Shown here: positions 1 to 13,032 of the stretch, in pieces
Layout: each line of letters opens with the position of its first letter
How positions within the stretch are numbered: position 1 is the first letter of the stretch
Assembly: GCA_030280995.1 (NCBI GenBank)
Contig: JASXTE010000014.1
Coordinates: 29,048,150-29,112,149, forward strand
DNA: 64,000 nt
From: Hemileia vastatrix
Taxonomy: Eukaryota; Basidiomycota; Pucciniomycetes; Pucciniales; Zaghouaniaceae
Direction: 5' to 3'
Position numbers and translations under genes: made by a program
The notes under the pieces: model-generated
What the model was told of the DNA's origin: nothing
Databases searched by the model: none
Seen by the model: the letters and a program-made list of their open reading frames with translations, nothing else

Positions 1-3000
1 TCAAGTTTAGCATGTAATTCAAAAATTATATTTTTAATAATTTCTTGAATAGTACACCTGAAATATAAACCTTGGGGATATCAAAAAACAAAACATCAGC
101 AAATTGAAATATTTTTTATTGATATGAATGGAATTAATGATTGAAAAACACCATTAGAGCAAGTTTGATTTTGAATAATAGGCATAATTTCTCATGTAAA
201 TTTCAATAAAAATAATTATAATTCTTACATAAGTTGAAGTGGATACATTTGAGCTCAAAAAGAATTAAAATTTACAAAATGAGACTTCAATAATTCATAT
301 TTAAAAATGAAATCAGCCTTCATTATCTACCTGTAAACTAAATAAAATTAAATAATTTCAAAGTCAGTATATACTGATGTTATTTTTTCTTCTAAAAGAA
401 TTTATTATATAGATTAATAGTCATAAAAAGTTGACATAGATTTTACTTTTATATAAGCAAACTTCAATGCATAAAATGATAAAACTATCTTTTATGTAAA
501 AAGTGAAGTAGGAAGAAAATATTGTTATAGTTTTGATGCACTATCAAAAGAATTGAAGATAGAGCATATAAAAAGTTTAAACTTAATTTCAATTTTTATA
601 TCATCATTTAATTTTATTTTACTTGAGTAGAAAACAGATTTTAAATCTCAATATAAGTATATATCCCATTAGTTTTTAGATTTAAACATTTGAAACTATG
701 AAATAAATATTTTTGAAAGAATTTTACAATATTTGCCCTTCTAAACACTCATAAATCCCACTTCAAATCTTCTAACCTTCACAAGTAACCACAATTCATT
801 CTGAAAATACTCTATATTTAAATAATTAAAGGTAAAAAAAAATGATGTTTTTATTTTTTATTTCAATTTTTGAAAAATAATATATATATATATATATAAT
901 TCCTTGAATAATCTAAGAGGGAACTTAAAAGTTTTTTTGGTATTAAATATATAGAATCAACTTTCAAAAAATTTGTTTGGAATAAATTACAAAGACAAAA
1001 AGGATATGTTTTGATGAAAGAATACTGATTTAGGTTCTCTGAAAATTTTATCAACTATTTTTATGGAATATCAATCCATTGTTATTATTCTTTATGATAT
1101 TATCATAGAGTTTTTTCCTTTTTTAATGTAATGATTTTCTATTGTGTGGTATGTAGGTTAAGATACTCTCAAAAGATTTATTGAAGATATATATACCAGA
1201 CACCGTAAAATCTGTAGATTTATAACTATAACTTACTTTTCTGATGTTTTACATTCTTGATAAGTAGCTCATGCATTACACAAGTAAATAATTATAGCCC
1301 CTGGAAATAAGTCCTTGTGAATTCCAAATTTTTTAGTATTCTTAAAATCGTTACTCAAATAAACTGAAACATCTTCAATCACTAATTGAAAGAAGGAGTT
1401 TCAAAATCTTTTTTTGTAGTTAGAAAAGTTCAAGTTATTTTTCATTTAATCAAATATAATGAATATTTGTAAATTTTTTCTTAAAAACTAGTGACTATAG
1501 CAAAGTAATGCTGGAACAATCAGATAAACAGGGTGGAATAAAGTAATATCACAACAGGAAATGATACAAAATTGTTGATTTTCGTCTCACAAAATTCAAC
1601 ATATTTTTGACATATTTTTCCAACATAAGATAATTTTTAGTGGATTTTAACATTATTATAACAAAAAAGCTTAACAATGTTTTTTTTTTTACAAAAATAA
1701 ATATCATTAGATCATTTTTTAAATATGACTTATTTTTATGCTTTATCTACAATAGTTAGTAGTTTTTTTTGCAGAAATCACTTGTTTTTATATTCTCATT
1801 TTGAACTTTTTAAGAAAATTCATTGCATTAAAGTTTTGTATCCATTTTTTCTTAAAACATCATATTTTAAATCTAGAGATTTGGGTTTTAAATAATATAT
1901 ATTTTTATGTTAATTGACTCATTATTTTGGGATTAATCAATTATGTTAAAATTGGAATTGCTTATTTCTAGTGAGTGTACATCATAGTTGGTTTTCAAAT
2001 CAAAGATTAATAAATGTTGAAATTTTGTAAAATTCTAAATATCTTTTAAACCTTTTTGATTTAAATAATGTTTAATGTTATGTAGTAATTCTATAAGTAT
2101 AAAAAAATTAAAATCAGATAATGGTACATTGATTTCATATTCTAATACTAAATTTTATTCTACTTGAAAAAATGTAAACTAAAGCTAGGTATCTCACATA
2201 AGAAACTCACAATTTGTAAAAATCATATATCCAACTTTTTAAACATGATACACATTAAAAAATATTTTTAGAAAAATTTTCTAATTTATTTCAATTACAA
2301 GAAAAAAATGACCTCAATTTATTTTAATACTTCAACCATTCTGATGAGTGAATTTCACAACCCTCTAAGTAACATATAGTTACCATTTATACACATATGC
2401 ATGATTGCTGCTTTTGTTTAATTTTAGCTGAATCTAATAAGGAAAATCTCATGTTGAATATAAGTTTAGATAAACTTCTCATATTAGAAGCTAACATTTC
2501 ATATGAGAAATTTGATATTGAGTTTGGGAAAAATTAATAAGTGAAGGGCATTATAATTGAGCCATTTTGTCAGCCAGGCTATACCAGGAGCCCAGTAAAT
2601 GTTATGTAAATTTATTGAAACCAAAAGAGGGCGTAAAAATATGCTTATTATGTTGATAAATTAATATTATATTGCATAATGAAATGATATAAGTATTTTA
2701 TTAAAAATATATAAAATAGGTATTATATTAATTTCATTTTTATATAAATTAAATATACATTAAAATTAAGCATAATAAATGTTATATTCTATAAATTATG
2801 GCGCATTCTTATGTATTTAATAAATATAAATTAATAATTAATTAATTATAAACATATATTATAATTATAAGTATAAAATTAACTTATAATGTAATTAAAT
2901 TAATTAATTAAATCTATATATTATATAAAACATTATATATGTTGTTAAAAATGATATTGGGCGCTTTTTTGATCCTTAATTGTGTCATCAAAGTATTAAA

Positions 3001-3611
3001 CAAGTTAAAACACTTATTTAAATATATTATTAATGTTTTATTCTAAAAATTAGTAATTTTGTTATAATAAGTATTTGTTTTAACTTAAATTAATTATTAA
3101 ACTAATAAAAGTAATTAAAATAGTTAATTATTCATGTTTTATACTAAATTAATTAATTACATTATTTTTCACATGTTAAAATATGTTTTTCTTCATGTTT
3201 CAGTTAAATTGTTATTATTTAAAAGATTATAAGACATGTTTTAAATTAAATTAATTATTTTTATGTGTCTAAAGCTTATTGTATTACTTGCTAAGTTTAT
3301 GGTAAATGTTTGAGTTTAAATTGGTGGATAATTGGTCTCTAAATCATGTTTTTTAGTTAATGGTGTCATATTTCCCCTTACACTTACTCAAAATCAGCTA
3401 TTTGTTATTATATTCTTATTATTGTTTTTATATACTTTATTGTGACGCTTCAGAGGGCCCCTTGCCTATATAAAAACCTTGGGTAACCCCCTGTAGCCTC
3501 ACCACTTATTATACACTCAAACTTGAATATATTTTTAATATAATACATTTATTACTATTTTTATTAGTATTACAAATCTAATTTAAATTTTATATAAATA
3601 TATAAAGGTTG
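1..3611. other. AT-rich DNA, no gene seen
   Basis: Very AT-rich sequence with stop codons in all frames. The short open frames here have low-complexity translations and no recognisable domain. A short (TA)n microsatellite lies at about 880-898. Around 3423-3490 a GC-richer patch contains a TATA-like string (CCTATATAAAAACC) followed by CCTGTAGCCTCACC. It could be a promoter of element A or of an older element, but no transcript unit can be shown. I see nothing else to annotate. Confidence 0.6.
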
Positions 3612-3853
3612 CTCTAAGTCTGTTAATAATAATAATTGTGAACCGTGCACTGATATATAACTTACAAAATTTGAATATTATAAATTGAACCTCCCGTTGT
3701 GTCACTCCTCCAAATTTTGTTGTTGCATTTCTTTATTTGTCACTCTAACTTTCTTACGCTTTTAAATCTAAATTTTTATAAGTTCTCTATTTCTTTACCT
3801 TTCCCCTAGTTCCTTTTATTTCCTTCTCCTTTTTACTCCTCCTTCTAGACAAC
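3612..3853 (+). repeat. Element A 5' LTR (about 240 bp)
   Basis: The sequence from CTCTAAGTCTGTTAATAATA to CTCCTTCTAGACAAC matches the rejoined sequence of 10502-10536 plus 20648-20860 with scattered substitutions. It includes the shared pyrimidine-rich stretch with TTGTTGTTGC and TCTCTATTTCTTTACC. The start is set by where homology to the 3' copy begins; the true LTR could start further left if the 3' copy is truncated, since a TATA-like site sits at about 3470. No convincing primer binding site was recognised just after it. Confidence 0.6.
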
Positions 3854-4549
3854 GGGCCAACAGTTGAGGGCCTTTCAAAACAACAACGACAATACGCCAA
3901 CTTGCAACAAACAACATTGTGCATGGACCACCTAAAAAAAAAAACAAATTTTTGCCACGGCCATGTTTTGAACTTGGGTTCAAAATTTTTGGTTTATAAT
4001 ATATTAAATAATATATAATTTTGAAGTGATTACTCAATCACTATAGTAAGTTAACCTTTGAACCTCTCACTTATATCATTAAATTTTTATTGCAATAACA
4101 GTGATTGGGGCTTAATTACTGAATCATTGAGTGTAAGTGTTCAAATATTTTTATTAATAATTTATTCCTAGTTGATTATAGTAGAGCTATACTCTTAGTC
4201 CTAGAAGATCATTAAGATTTTAATAAATCATTAAATTAATTTTTATTAAATTTTTTTTTGATATATTGGTTGACCATAATAGTACTCAGTGCTTAGTCCC
4301 AATATTGCCAATATATTTTTTGGTATTAATTATTTTTGGTTGATTTATTAAACCCTTTTTGGTTGGTCCCATAATAATTATTGGTATTTCTTAATAAACA
4401 GTTGTAATTACATATTTTTTGTATAACATTTTTTGTTAATTAATTGATTTTAGAATAAAAATTTAAATTTTTTGTTTTTGTTAAAAAATCATTTGATTAT
4501 ATTTTATTTTAAAAAAAACAATTTGAATCATTAAAATAATTTTGATTGA

Positions 4550-6031
4550 TTGTTCACAGTTTTTATTTCCAGTAGTTTGGCTAAAAGCATGGATAACTTA
4601 CATGTGGATGAAATTGTAGTGGTTGTTGACACTGAATCTGTAGGTTCTTCTAAATTAACTTACAAAAATTATTCAGCTGAAAAAAGACCTTCAGGAAGTG
4701 GAAATGGCAGGAGAAGTGGCAAACCCCCCTCACAAAACACCTCTGAAAGAAGAAGAACCTCAGATAAATCAGGAAAATATACTAAAGGGTAAAAGAATAA
4801 AAAAGATACCTCTGACTCAACAGATAAACAATCTTTCCAGTCACATAAAAGAACTGAAGGCAGAAAGTATGAAGTACAAGGCAAGAGTAGAAACACTCTG
4901 GCAAAAGATTCAGGAGTTATTAAATCGCAAACAAGTTAAACCTCCTCCTCTCCCAGCCTCTCAGTCTCAGCCTCAGTCTCAGCCTCAACCTCAGCCCCAT
5001 CAGGAACCCAGCTCCTTCACTCAATGTCAAAACACTCTGCAGGCGGAGCAGTTGAAATGGGATTACTTGATGAACCATTACCAACAGCTCAAAAACCTGG
5101 CCCATCCAGGACACCAACCTACCATCCATCTCCTCAGCCCCATCCTTATCAGGGAGGCAGAAGAAAGAAGGCACAGGGGAAATTTCCTCCCTTTCCATGG
5201 TAAGTAATTTGTTTGATAAACATGTTGTTATGTATAATAACAAATCCTCTTCCACAGGTAATATTGTGGATCATGGTGAGAGAACAGTTAAACCCATAAA
5301 AAGACAACTTCCTTTAATTAGTATCCCCAATGATGTAATTAGCAAATTATCATTTGATGAACCTTTAAATTTGACTTATACTTCTTTAATTAATCATTCT
5401 CTTGCAATTAAAAATGATTATGTTTCCCCTGAAGTCTGTACCTTGAGAAAACTTCTCAGAAGATATTGAAAGATACACTTGATTTTAATGTTGTGAAAGA
5501 CAAACATTTGAGAGATTTATTAGTAAATGAGAGTAATAGATTGAATAATTTGCACTTGCAATGTAAAGTGAGTTCTTCTGTACAGGATACAGCTTATTTT
5601 AAAATCAAAGAAACTTTGAATATTGTTCTTGCCAACAGAAACAAATAAGAAGTGACCATAGAGCTATTTCAGATCAGAATATCAATCTGCATAAAACCTT
5701 GAGTGAATTAAAACCCCTTATTGAGAAAAATTACTCATTGAAAAGTGAAATTAAGTGTCTACACAATGAGTTGAAAAAGGCTAAAAATTATTTCCATGCA
5801 CTGAATACCAAACACACAGCTTTTGAGGAAAGAAATGTTATATCCCTTGCAAAAATTAATTACCAGATGTCTGAAATTCCAAGGATAAGAAACTATGGGT
5901 CTTACCTACAGGAAAAATTTTCAGCCTTAACAATCAATCATTATGGTATAGATGAAAGTGCTGCCCATAAGCTGCAAAAGAATAAAGGAAAAGAACCTGA
6001 ACAGAGCAGCTCATATCTTCCCCATATTTAA
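4550..6031 (+). pseudogene. Element A, gag N-terminal region (fragmented)
   Basis: A run of open frames fills this stretch: 4550-4792, 4698-5207, 5197-5469, 5466-5648 and 5699-6031. The 4698-5207 frame encodes a Lys/Glu-rich segment, then a coiled-coil-like helix (INNLSSHIKELKAESM), then a Pro/Gln-rich repeat with SQPQPQ runs. The 5699-6031 frame is again helical and charged. This looks like the N-terminal spacer of a Ty3-type Gag broken by frameshifts. No catalytic domain is present. Overlapping frames a few bases out of register suggest small indels rather than separate genes. The region could also hold an extra element-specific ORF. Confidence 0.5.
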
Positions 6032-6163
6032 GAAATTAAAAAAACTGACAATGAGTCTGTAAAATCTTTTTCTACTAGCAAAAAATCTTTTAATGGTCAT
6101 GAACCAGCTGTTTCTGTAAATAATGAAATTTATGAATACCTGGCTAAGCTTCAAGAATTATTA

Positions 6164-7642
6164 ATGTTAAATAATTCAAACCAAAAGATGGACCATCCCA
6201 GTAGCCAGAAAAATTGGCTTAAACTGGATCAATATCCCACTTTTGATGGTGACTCTTCATCTGACTTGCAACACTTTGTTCAGAGATTTGATAATCTGAA
6301 CAACTCTTATAAATTTCCAGATGAAGAAATTGTCTCTAAATTAATTTCTTTATTTTCCAATGTAGCTTTAATGTGGTATGAATCTGTCTTACTGGAAAAT
6401 CAACATTATACTTGGAAAGAGTGGAAAACCTTGATTGAAAATCAATTTGGTGGTTCCGAATTCTGGCTTGCCCAGAAGAGATTATATGAGAATGCTAAAC
6501 ATGTGTCCTCCTCTCCCGAAAAACCTATTCTTTTCCTTATGAAAATTACAAAAATTTTTAGAGCCATGGATCCTAAAATGGATTATGATATTTGGAGGGT
6601 AAAAAGTCTCTATAAATTACCAAATTCTCTGAGAGATTTGATTGTGGCAAGGACTGAGCATGTGGGAGAGAATTCTTCCTTTATTCATATCTGTAATGAA
6701 GTCCTACTAAATCATAGATATGAACCAAGGAACTATCCTGTTAAATCTTATCATGAACAACAAAATATGTCCACAAAACTTCCAGAAAAAACTGGTAGAC
6801 ACTATGCCCCAGTTTCTCCAAAGAAATATGCAACTAATACTTTTTTTAAATGTAAAAAACCATGGCAAAAAGGACATATTTGTGACAAGAAAATTCATCT
6901 TTTTGAACAAAATGAGGAATCTGAAAATACTCATACTGGTCTTGATGATTCCTCCAGTGACTGTAATAGCAATATCTCTTATGACAATGAGTCTTCTCAG
7001 GAAGTTCTGGTTTTAGAAAAGGATATCCAATATTTAGACGATTGGTCTGATAATTGTGATATTGACTTATCTTCTGTAGAAAATTCTGAAGAAATTAGAG
7101 ATATTACTGACAGTTCCATTTTAATATCACCTTTGAGAGCACCAGTTATCATTAATGGTAAAAATGTTGATTTTATTCTTGACTCTGGTGCTGGAGGAAG
7201 TGTAGTGTCTGAAAAGTCACTGGCTTCTGTAGATAAGGAATATCAATGAAAATTATTACCTATAACATCTGAAAAATGGAAAGGTTATGGTTCTGTTTTA
7301 TGTCCCATTGACAAATACAAAACCACTGTATTCTTTAAATATAATGGTGGTTTTGTCAGAGCTATTTGTGAATTTTTTGTAATGAAAAATGACAATTTAA
7401 GCAACTGGTTTATCATGGGATATAATATTTTAACCATGTTTGGCATTAAATTGGATCCTGAAAACAATTGTTTTACTTTAGGAATGAATGGAAAAAGAAA
7501 ATTTAAAATTTCTTCTTCTAAAAAGCATTATGCACCCTTATTAAAATCTTTTCATTCCTTGATTCAATTTAAAGGTAGACAAACAGAGGAAATGAATGTA
7601 TTATTTCTGAAAACAAAACAGCTTCATTTGGTGATCAATTAA
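6164..7642 (+). pseudogene. Element A gag-protease reading frame with one internal stop
   Basis: The frame opens at 6164 and runs to a TGA at 7247-7249. It continues open in the same frame to 7642, so one stop splits it. Residues 20-140 match the retrotransposon Gag fold (YPTFDGDSSSDLQHFVQRFD, later ALMWYESVLLENQ and WKTLIENQFGG). A zinc knuckle is not clear: only a CKKPWQKGHICDKK remnant is seen. An acidic Ser/Asp/Glu-rich linker follows, then an aspartic protease with its active site (VDFILDSGAGGSVVS) at about residues 334-348. The downstream part (GYNILTMFGIKLDPENN) is the protease C-terminal half. Sequence beyond 7642 drops into other frames toward RT. Confidence 0.75.
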
Positions 7643-9160
7643 CTGATGACCAAAAAGATTCAATAGTAACGTTAATTACATCTTTACCAATGGCTTTTGC
7701 TCATGGTTTCCATGTGTTAGGCTTGGTTAAGGATGAAATGAAAATTTCTCTATCCTAAAATTTGGATGAAATACCTCCTAGACTAATGAAAAAACCTTAC
7801 CCTGCTTCTCCCACAAAGAGAAAAGATGTAGAATATAAAATCTCAACTTTATTGAGGATGAATATTATTGAAAAAGTAGATGTTACACCAAAATATTGTG
7901 TCATCTCTCAAGTTTAAATCTCTTATGAAAAAGATAAAGCTAGACTTTGTGGAGATTATAGAGCATTAAATACTTATACTGTGGATGATATTTACACATT
8001 ACCCAGAATTAGCTCTATACATGCTAACTTACAAGGTGCTAAAATCATAAGCTGTCTGGATGGTAATAAAGGTTATCATCAAGTACCTGTTTGACAGACT
8101 TCCCAAAATTTTTGCTAATTGCAACCCATATGGGAATTTAAAAATATGTTAGGATGCCTTTTGGCCCTAAAAATGCCCCTTCAGTATTCCAAAAAGAAAT
8201 GGATTACACATTTCATCAGGAAATAATTGAAGGTTGGTTAATGGTTTATATTGATGACATCATAGTTTCTTCTAAAACTTTTGATGAACATATAAAACAC
8301 TTGAATAGAGTCTTCCAAAAAATGGATAAAATTAACATCACTTTAACCTTAAAAAAGTGTAAATTTGGGTTTCAATCCTTGAAAGTCCTGGGTCTTGTTG
8401 TGTCTGGCTTACAGATCTGTCTAGACCAAGGAAAAGTTGCTGCTATCCAGAATGTGTCAGCACCAACTTCTATAAAAGAAATACAGAGTTTTTTGGGAAT
8501 GTGTGGCTACTATAGACAATACATAAAAAATTATCAAGTCATAGCCTTACCACTTACCAAACTAACAAGAAAAGATGTGGCTTATATATGGAATGAGGAC
8601 AGTCAAAGAGCTTTTGATACATTGAAAAGTTGTTTAATGTCAGCTCCAATCCTTGACCTTTCAGATTTTAATAAGCCTTTTGTTCTTTATACAGATGCAA
8701 GTTTTATTAGACTTGGAGCTGCTCTTCATCAAAAACAAATTTTTAATGAAACAGTTTCAGAATTAGTAATTTGTTATATTTCATGAACCTTAATAAAAAG
8801 TGAATTGAACTATGGGGCCACTCAATTAGTTTGCTTAGCACTTGTATGGGCTTTAGAAAAGCTTCATTATTATTTAGATGATCAAAAGCTTGAATTAGTG
8901 ACTGATTGAAGTGCTTTGAGATCCCTCTTAAACTTGAAAACACCAAATAGACATATGTTTAGATGGCAACTAGCTGTTCAAGAATACAGAGGTAGAATGA
9001 ATATTATTCACAGGGCTGAAAATTTCATTCAAATGTTGATATGTTGTCCAGATTACCTCTTCCAAATGATATATCCAATCCAGCCTGTGTAACTGAAGAT
9101 GATACAGTACCTATACATGGTATATACATTGTTGATATGGAATAGGAACTTTTACAATTA
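7643..9160 (+). pseudogene. Element A reverse transcriptase-RNase H, broken
   Basis: Reverse transcriptase segments are recognisable in order: CGDYRALNTYTVDD near 7950, CLDGNKGYHQVPV near 8060, MPFGPKNAPSVFQ at 8154, and the catalytic YIDDII at about 8249-8266. The connection domain follows (SFLGMCGYYRQYIKNY), then RNase H (FVLYTDASFIRLGAALHQ). Stops occur at about 7756, 7916 and 8092 and again inside RNase H. The longest intact piece is 8154-8786 (210 codons). The tryptophan-rich RNase H end lies in shifted frames up to about 9160. Not functional as it stands. Confidence 0.8.
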
Positions 9161-9190
9161 ATTTTTGATTCATATGATCAATATTCTGAT

Positions 9191-10506
9191 TTGAATAAAT
9201 TGGTTACAATCTTGAATGATCCAAAGAATGCTCCTATACAAGCATTGATAAAAACTCTTCCTTCAAAGTACCAGAGTGCTTTGAGTAAAGGAAAGTTTTC
9301 CATTGAAGATGGTTATATTTACTACAGGAGAAAACTGACCAATGTCATTGTTATTCCCCCTTCAATGAAAGAAACCATCTTAAAACTATGTCATGATGAC
9401 ATATTAGCAGAACATTTTGATCTTGAAAAACCATTATCAGAATTAAAAACACTGCTTGGTGGGCTAATATTTCTGAAGACACTAAATTGTATGTTGAATC
9501 TTGTGATTCTTTTCAAAAATCTAAAATATTGACAGGTAAAAGAGCAGGATTATTAAAAAATATTGAAGTACCTGATTCCCCTTGACAAATCATTAAAATG
9601 GATTTTTTCACTGGTCTTCCTGTAGCAGGTAAAGGCAGTTATAACTCTTGTTGGGTAATAGTGTATAGATTCACCAAAATGTGAAAATTTATTCCCACCC
9701 ACAAATATGTATCCACAAAAGAACTAGCTTTCTTATGGTGTTCTTACATGTTTAATATTTTTGGATTTCCAAAAGCCATTATCTGTGATAGAGATCCAGA
9801 AATTTACATCTGAGTTTTGGACCTCATTGATGGATATTTGTGGCTGTGAGTTAAAATTGTCTACAGCTCACCATCCTCACACTGATGGTCTAGCTGAAAG
9901 AATGATTAAAACTCTGGAAGATATGATTAGAAGGTATTGTGCCTTTGGATTAGAATATAAAGACAATGACAAATTTACTCATGACTGGGTCACTCTATTG
10001 CCTGGTCTTGAATTTGCATATAATAGCACTGTTCATTCTGTCACTGAGAAAAAGCCTTTTGAGATTTGGTTAGGTTATGTCCCAAACACTGCTGCTCAAA
10101 TTCTCAATAATAAATTACCTAAGTTGGAACTATACCCTGGTGTAAAATCTTTTATGCAAATGCAACAGCTATGCAGAAAACATGCTCAAAGCTGTATTGA
10201 TAAAGCATTTGAATATTAAAAAAAGAGATGGGATAAATCCCATAAAGATTACACATTTAACAAGGGTGATGAAAAGTTGATATCTACTGTCCATTTCAAT
10301 CTACAAGGTAAAAACAAATTAAAAGATCCTTTTGTGGGACCATTTGTTGTTAAAAGAATGGTTGAAGATAATGCAGTAGAAGTTGTATTGTATTCTTCAT
10401 ATGATAGGAAACATCCTGTTTTTCCCATTTCTTTGCTTAAACCTTATACTTCCAACTGTGAATTCTTTCCCAAAAGAAGGGGAAGACCTAAGAAAAACCC
10501 TCTCTA
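9191..10506 (+). pseudogene. Element A integrase, broken, with AT-hook-like C-terminus
   Basis: Fragments at 9191-9532, 9761-10219 and 10277-10507 form a Ty3 integrase. The HHCC zinc domain is partial (CHDDILAEHFDLEK near 9390). The catalytic core shows MDFFTGLP near 9599, CDRDPEI near 9784 and the Glu in HTDGLAERMIKTLED near 9890, with stops between. The C-terminal module reads GPFVVKRMVEDNAVEVV and HPVFPISLLKPY and ends in RRGRPKKNPL, an AT-hook-type GRP core. The purine-rich codons of this tail probably serve also as the polypurine tract, because the 3' LTR starts immediately afterwards. Confidence 0.8.
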
Positions 10507-10536
10507 AGTCTGTTAATAATAATAATTGTGAACCGT
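10502..10536 (+). repeat. Element A 3' LTR, left piece
   Basis: These 35 bases repeat the start of the 5' LTR (compare 3612). They are cut after GTGAACCGT by insertion of element B. The sequence resumes at 20648 with CCGTGCACTGATAT, so CCGT at 10533-10536 and 20648-20651 is B's 4-bp target duplication. Confidence 0.8.
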
Positions 10537-11629
10537 TGTAGACAATCCTATAGTGCTAGCTATAGGCCTTGACCAAGGGAGTTGGAGAAAAACCAGAGAG
10601 AAAATCCCCTGTCCCTTTAGAAAAATAGAGTGAGATTTACTTGCTAAAGTAAGTTGGTTCCTGTTTTGCTAAAGCCCCTTTTAAACACACTTGACTGCTT
10701 GATGAGCCAAGAAAGTAGTCCCCAGATAGACTACCAGACCAAAGAACTGAAATGTAGAACAAAGTCCACACCAGAGACAGCAAAGATACTTGATGTAGGC
10801 TGCAAATCCACACCAGAGACAGCAATAATACTTGCTATAGCTTGCAAGACTATAACAGAGAAAACAGTTGCTAAAGTTAAGTTAAATGAAGAACTTACTT
10901 GCAACAAACACAGCCAATTGTGGCCAGAAAACAGTGAAAACTGAGTGAGGAACAATGAGATCACCTCCGGATGGTTGTATGATGATTAAGGTTGCCCCAA
11001 ACTGTCTTATTCACTATGTACACACAGACCACCCTCTAAGAGCCCATGCGCACCCACCAATCTGGTGCCTGTACCCGCCAAATTGCACAAAAAACCCTCC
11101 TGGAGCGCTCCCCAACCTCCTAAAACAGAGGCGAGCGGGCCACCCGACGTTGGAGATGCCGCCTGAAGTGGCCCGGCCTCCCTGAAGCCAGAAAACCAAT
11201 AAAAACCACTTATCTACTTAGAAAAATTAGCTACAACTACTAAAACCTTTAAAACACCGAATTTCACTATAAAAACATTGAGACATGAAATATAGAGAAA
11301 AATTAGCTCTATCCAATGGTACTGAGCACTTAACCCTAAGACTTAAGGTTAGCCCGTAAAACACAAAAAACAAAATTAAACAGCACTCTTTTATAAATGA
11401 AAAATGAGGAAATGACCCCTTAAAACTCAGAATATGAAAAATGTCTTCAAGACATAAAATATAGAGAAAAACCAGGGCTATCCAATGATAGTACCCACAT
11501 ACCCGCAGACCCAATATCCACGGAATAAAACCAGAAAAATACCCAATTCTTTAGCAGATGTCAATTAAGACATGTACAAATCGCGCCAAATCACACAACA
11601 AAGGCCCCTGCCAATGTTGGAAGACCACA
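10537..11629 (-). repeat. Element B 3' LTR (in element sense)
   Basis: The plus-strand copy runs from TGTAGACAATCC to GGAAGACCACA and matches 19555-20647 over its full length. It carries a GC-rich patch (GCGAGCGGGCCACCC and nearby) in otherwise AT-rich sequence. Related LTRs occur at 24783-25866, 54303-55387, 56134-57034 and 58558-59648. The open frames at 10654-10944 and 11227-11514 are chance frames in LTR sequence. The LTR's end lies just upstream of the plus-strand antisense gene at 11678, so this LTR could supply its promoter. Confidence 0.9.
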
Positions 11630-11677
11630 TCCTCCCTCCAATTGAGAATGTCTGCATTCTTTCTTCATCCAACCACC

Positions 11678-12318
11678 ATGTTTAACCTTCTTCCCAAATC
11701 TGCCTCTGAATTGGGCCCCTGCCAATACTGCATTGACAATAATTTAATCTGCACCATCACACCACCTGTCCATCCATACAGAACGTACTGCAATGTCTGC
11801 CACTCCAGAAAGAAGACCTGCCACAGAACTGGTCCACTTTCTTCCACAACAGATTCACCTCCACCTCAACCTGGCCCTTCTTCTGCCAGCACCAAAAGAT
11901 CTAGGCCATCCATCCTGATACCCAGATTAATCAAAAAGCTCCACCCTTCCCAGAAGAGTGCCACAACCCATAAAACAACTAGTTCCCCCATCCCTGGTCC
12001 ATCTGATGGTAAAGAACATTAATTCCTTCCTTCAACTTTAAAGCTGATAACTTCTCAGTTCCTTCCTCTTCTGATAGTGATGATAACAATGTAGGATCCA
12101 TTGCACCACCAACACCAACGCACTTGCCCACTATCAAGGCCAAGTTCCAACAACACACATCTCAACAGAAACACCTTCTGCTTCACTACTTCCAATCCAC
12201 TCCTGCTAGAGATCCACAGGACATTGAGAACAGAAGACACCTCATTCACCAGTTCAAGGCTAATTCTGAACACTTCATTTCATCTCTTGATTCCCCCTGT
12301 AATTCCACTAGTACTTGA
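11678..12318 (+). pseudogene. Antisense gene 1 of element B: zinc-cluster-like protein, one frameshift
   Basis: A gene on the strand opposite to B's pol. I chose the ATG at 11678 (context ACCACCATG) because it lies close to the first Cys, as in D's homologue; the frame is open upstream into the LTR. The N-terminus has CQYC, a sixth-residue Cys (NNLIC), then YCNVCHSRKKTC: the pattern C-x2-C-x6-C-x14-C-x2-C-x6-C, like half of a fungal Zn2Cys6 cluster. A Ser/Pro-rich part and a basic stretch (IPRLIKKL) follow. Near 12012-12050 a one-base deletion relative to element F shifts the frame; the second half (12124-12318) is a helical domain (QQKHLLLHYFQSTPARD). DNA- or RNA-binding is inferred from composition only. 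Confidence 0.65.
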
Positions 12319-13032
12319 GTTTGATTCAGAAAAGAAAAATTGACCACACCCTCTATAGGATGTAACCACAAACAACCCTCAGTTTTAAGTCTTAGGGGAC
12401 CATCCTCATTTTATAGTCTTGGGGGACTCAAAAACCCTCAGTTTAAAGTCTTGGGGGACTCAAAAACCTAAATCATAAACCCAGAACCAGAGATCAACCA
12501 CATTAAGTCACAGAGAAAAAACTAACATTCTGGGGTAATTGTGAATAGAGCTGCCAGCCCATAAATTACCCCCAAACTTGCCTTTGCTAAATTTGGAGGC
12601 TCCTTCTGTGGATACCCTCCACCAATCTTTCAAAACCAACTCCAACAACAAAAACTCCTTTTTCCTCAGATTATAGTCTTGGGGGACTTACAACCCTCAG
12701 TTTAAAGTCTTGGGGGACTAACACAGTGTTCAGTTTAAAGTCTTGATGGACTAGCCTTGATAAAATCTTGAAACCATCCAGTTTAAAGTCTTGGAGGACT
12801 AACAGAAACCAGATTTCAGTTTAAAGTCTTGATGGACTGCTTTGATAATATAGCTTTTTCAGTTTAGAGTCTTGATGGACTGCCGGAATTTTGCATAAAA
12901 TGGACGCAGCTGATTTCATGCAGCACACCTCTACAGCCAACCTGCTGAACTTCCACCTTCACTTCATCATCTACCCATCACTGACAAAAATCTCCTCCTA
13001 TCCCTTTTCATCATCTTTTCTCACCACAGATC
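12319..13032 (-). repeat. Element B noncoding spacer with class I hairpin repeats and one class II hairpin
   Basis: Between the two antisense genes, the plus strand repeats CAGTTTAAAGTCTTGGGGGA, with variants TTGATGGACT and TTGGAGGACT, at about 12380-12870. Read in element sense these are the hairpin AGTC-CNNYAA-GACT followed by TTAAACTG. At 12532-12572 a longer inverted repeat (GGGGTAATT ... AATTACCCC) encloses AGAGCTGCCAGCCC. There is no coding potential. The promoter of antisense gene 2 would have to lie here; a CTCACCACAG just before its ATG could be a splice acceptor or chance. Confidence 0.75.

Noticed and set aside
1..3600. Possible organellar or bacterial origin because of high AT content
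   Set aside because: No bacterial genes or ribosome-binding pattern; the adjoining LTR elements and introns are nuclear eukaryotic.
3816..4037. Minus-strand 73-codon frame at the element A LTR edge
   Set aside because: It spans the LTR boundary and has no domain or second copy.
10654..11514. Open frames in the B-family LTR, repeated at 19672-20217
   Set aside because: They recur only because the LTR recurs; no domain, and stops appear in the F copy.
12012..12050. Intron in antisense gene 1 of element B (GGTAAAG ... TTTAAAG)
   Set aside because: Element F is open through the same stretch with one extra base, so B has a one-base deletion instead.
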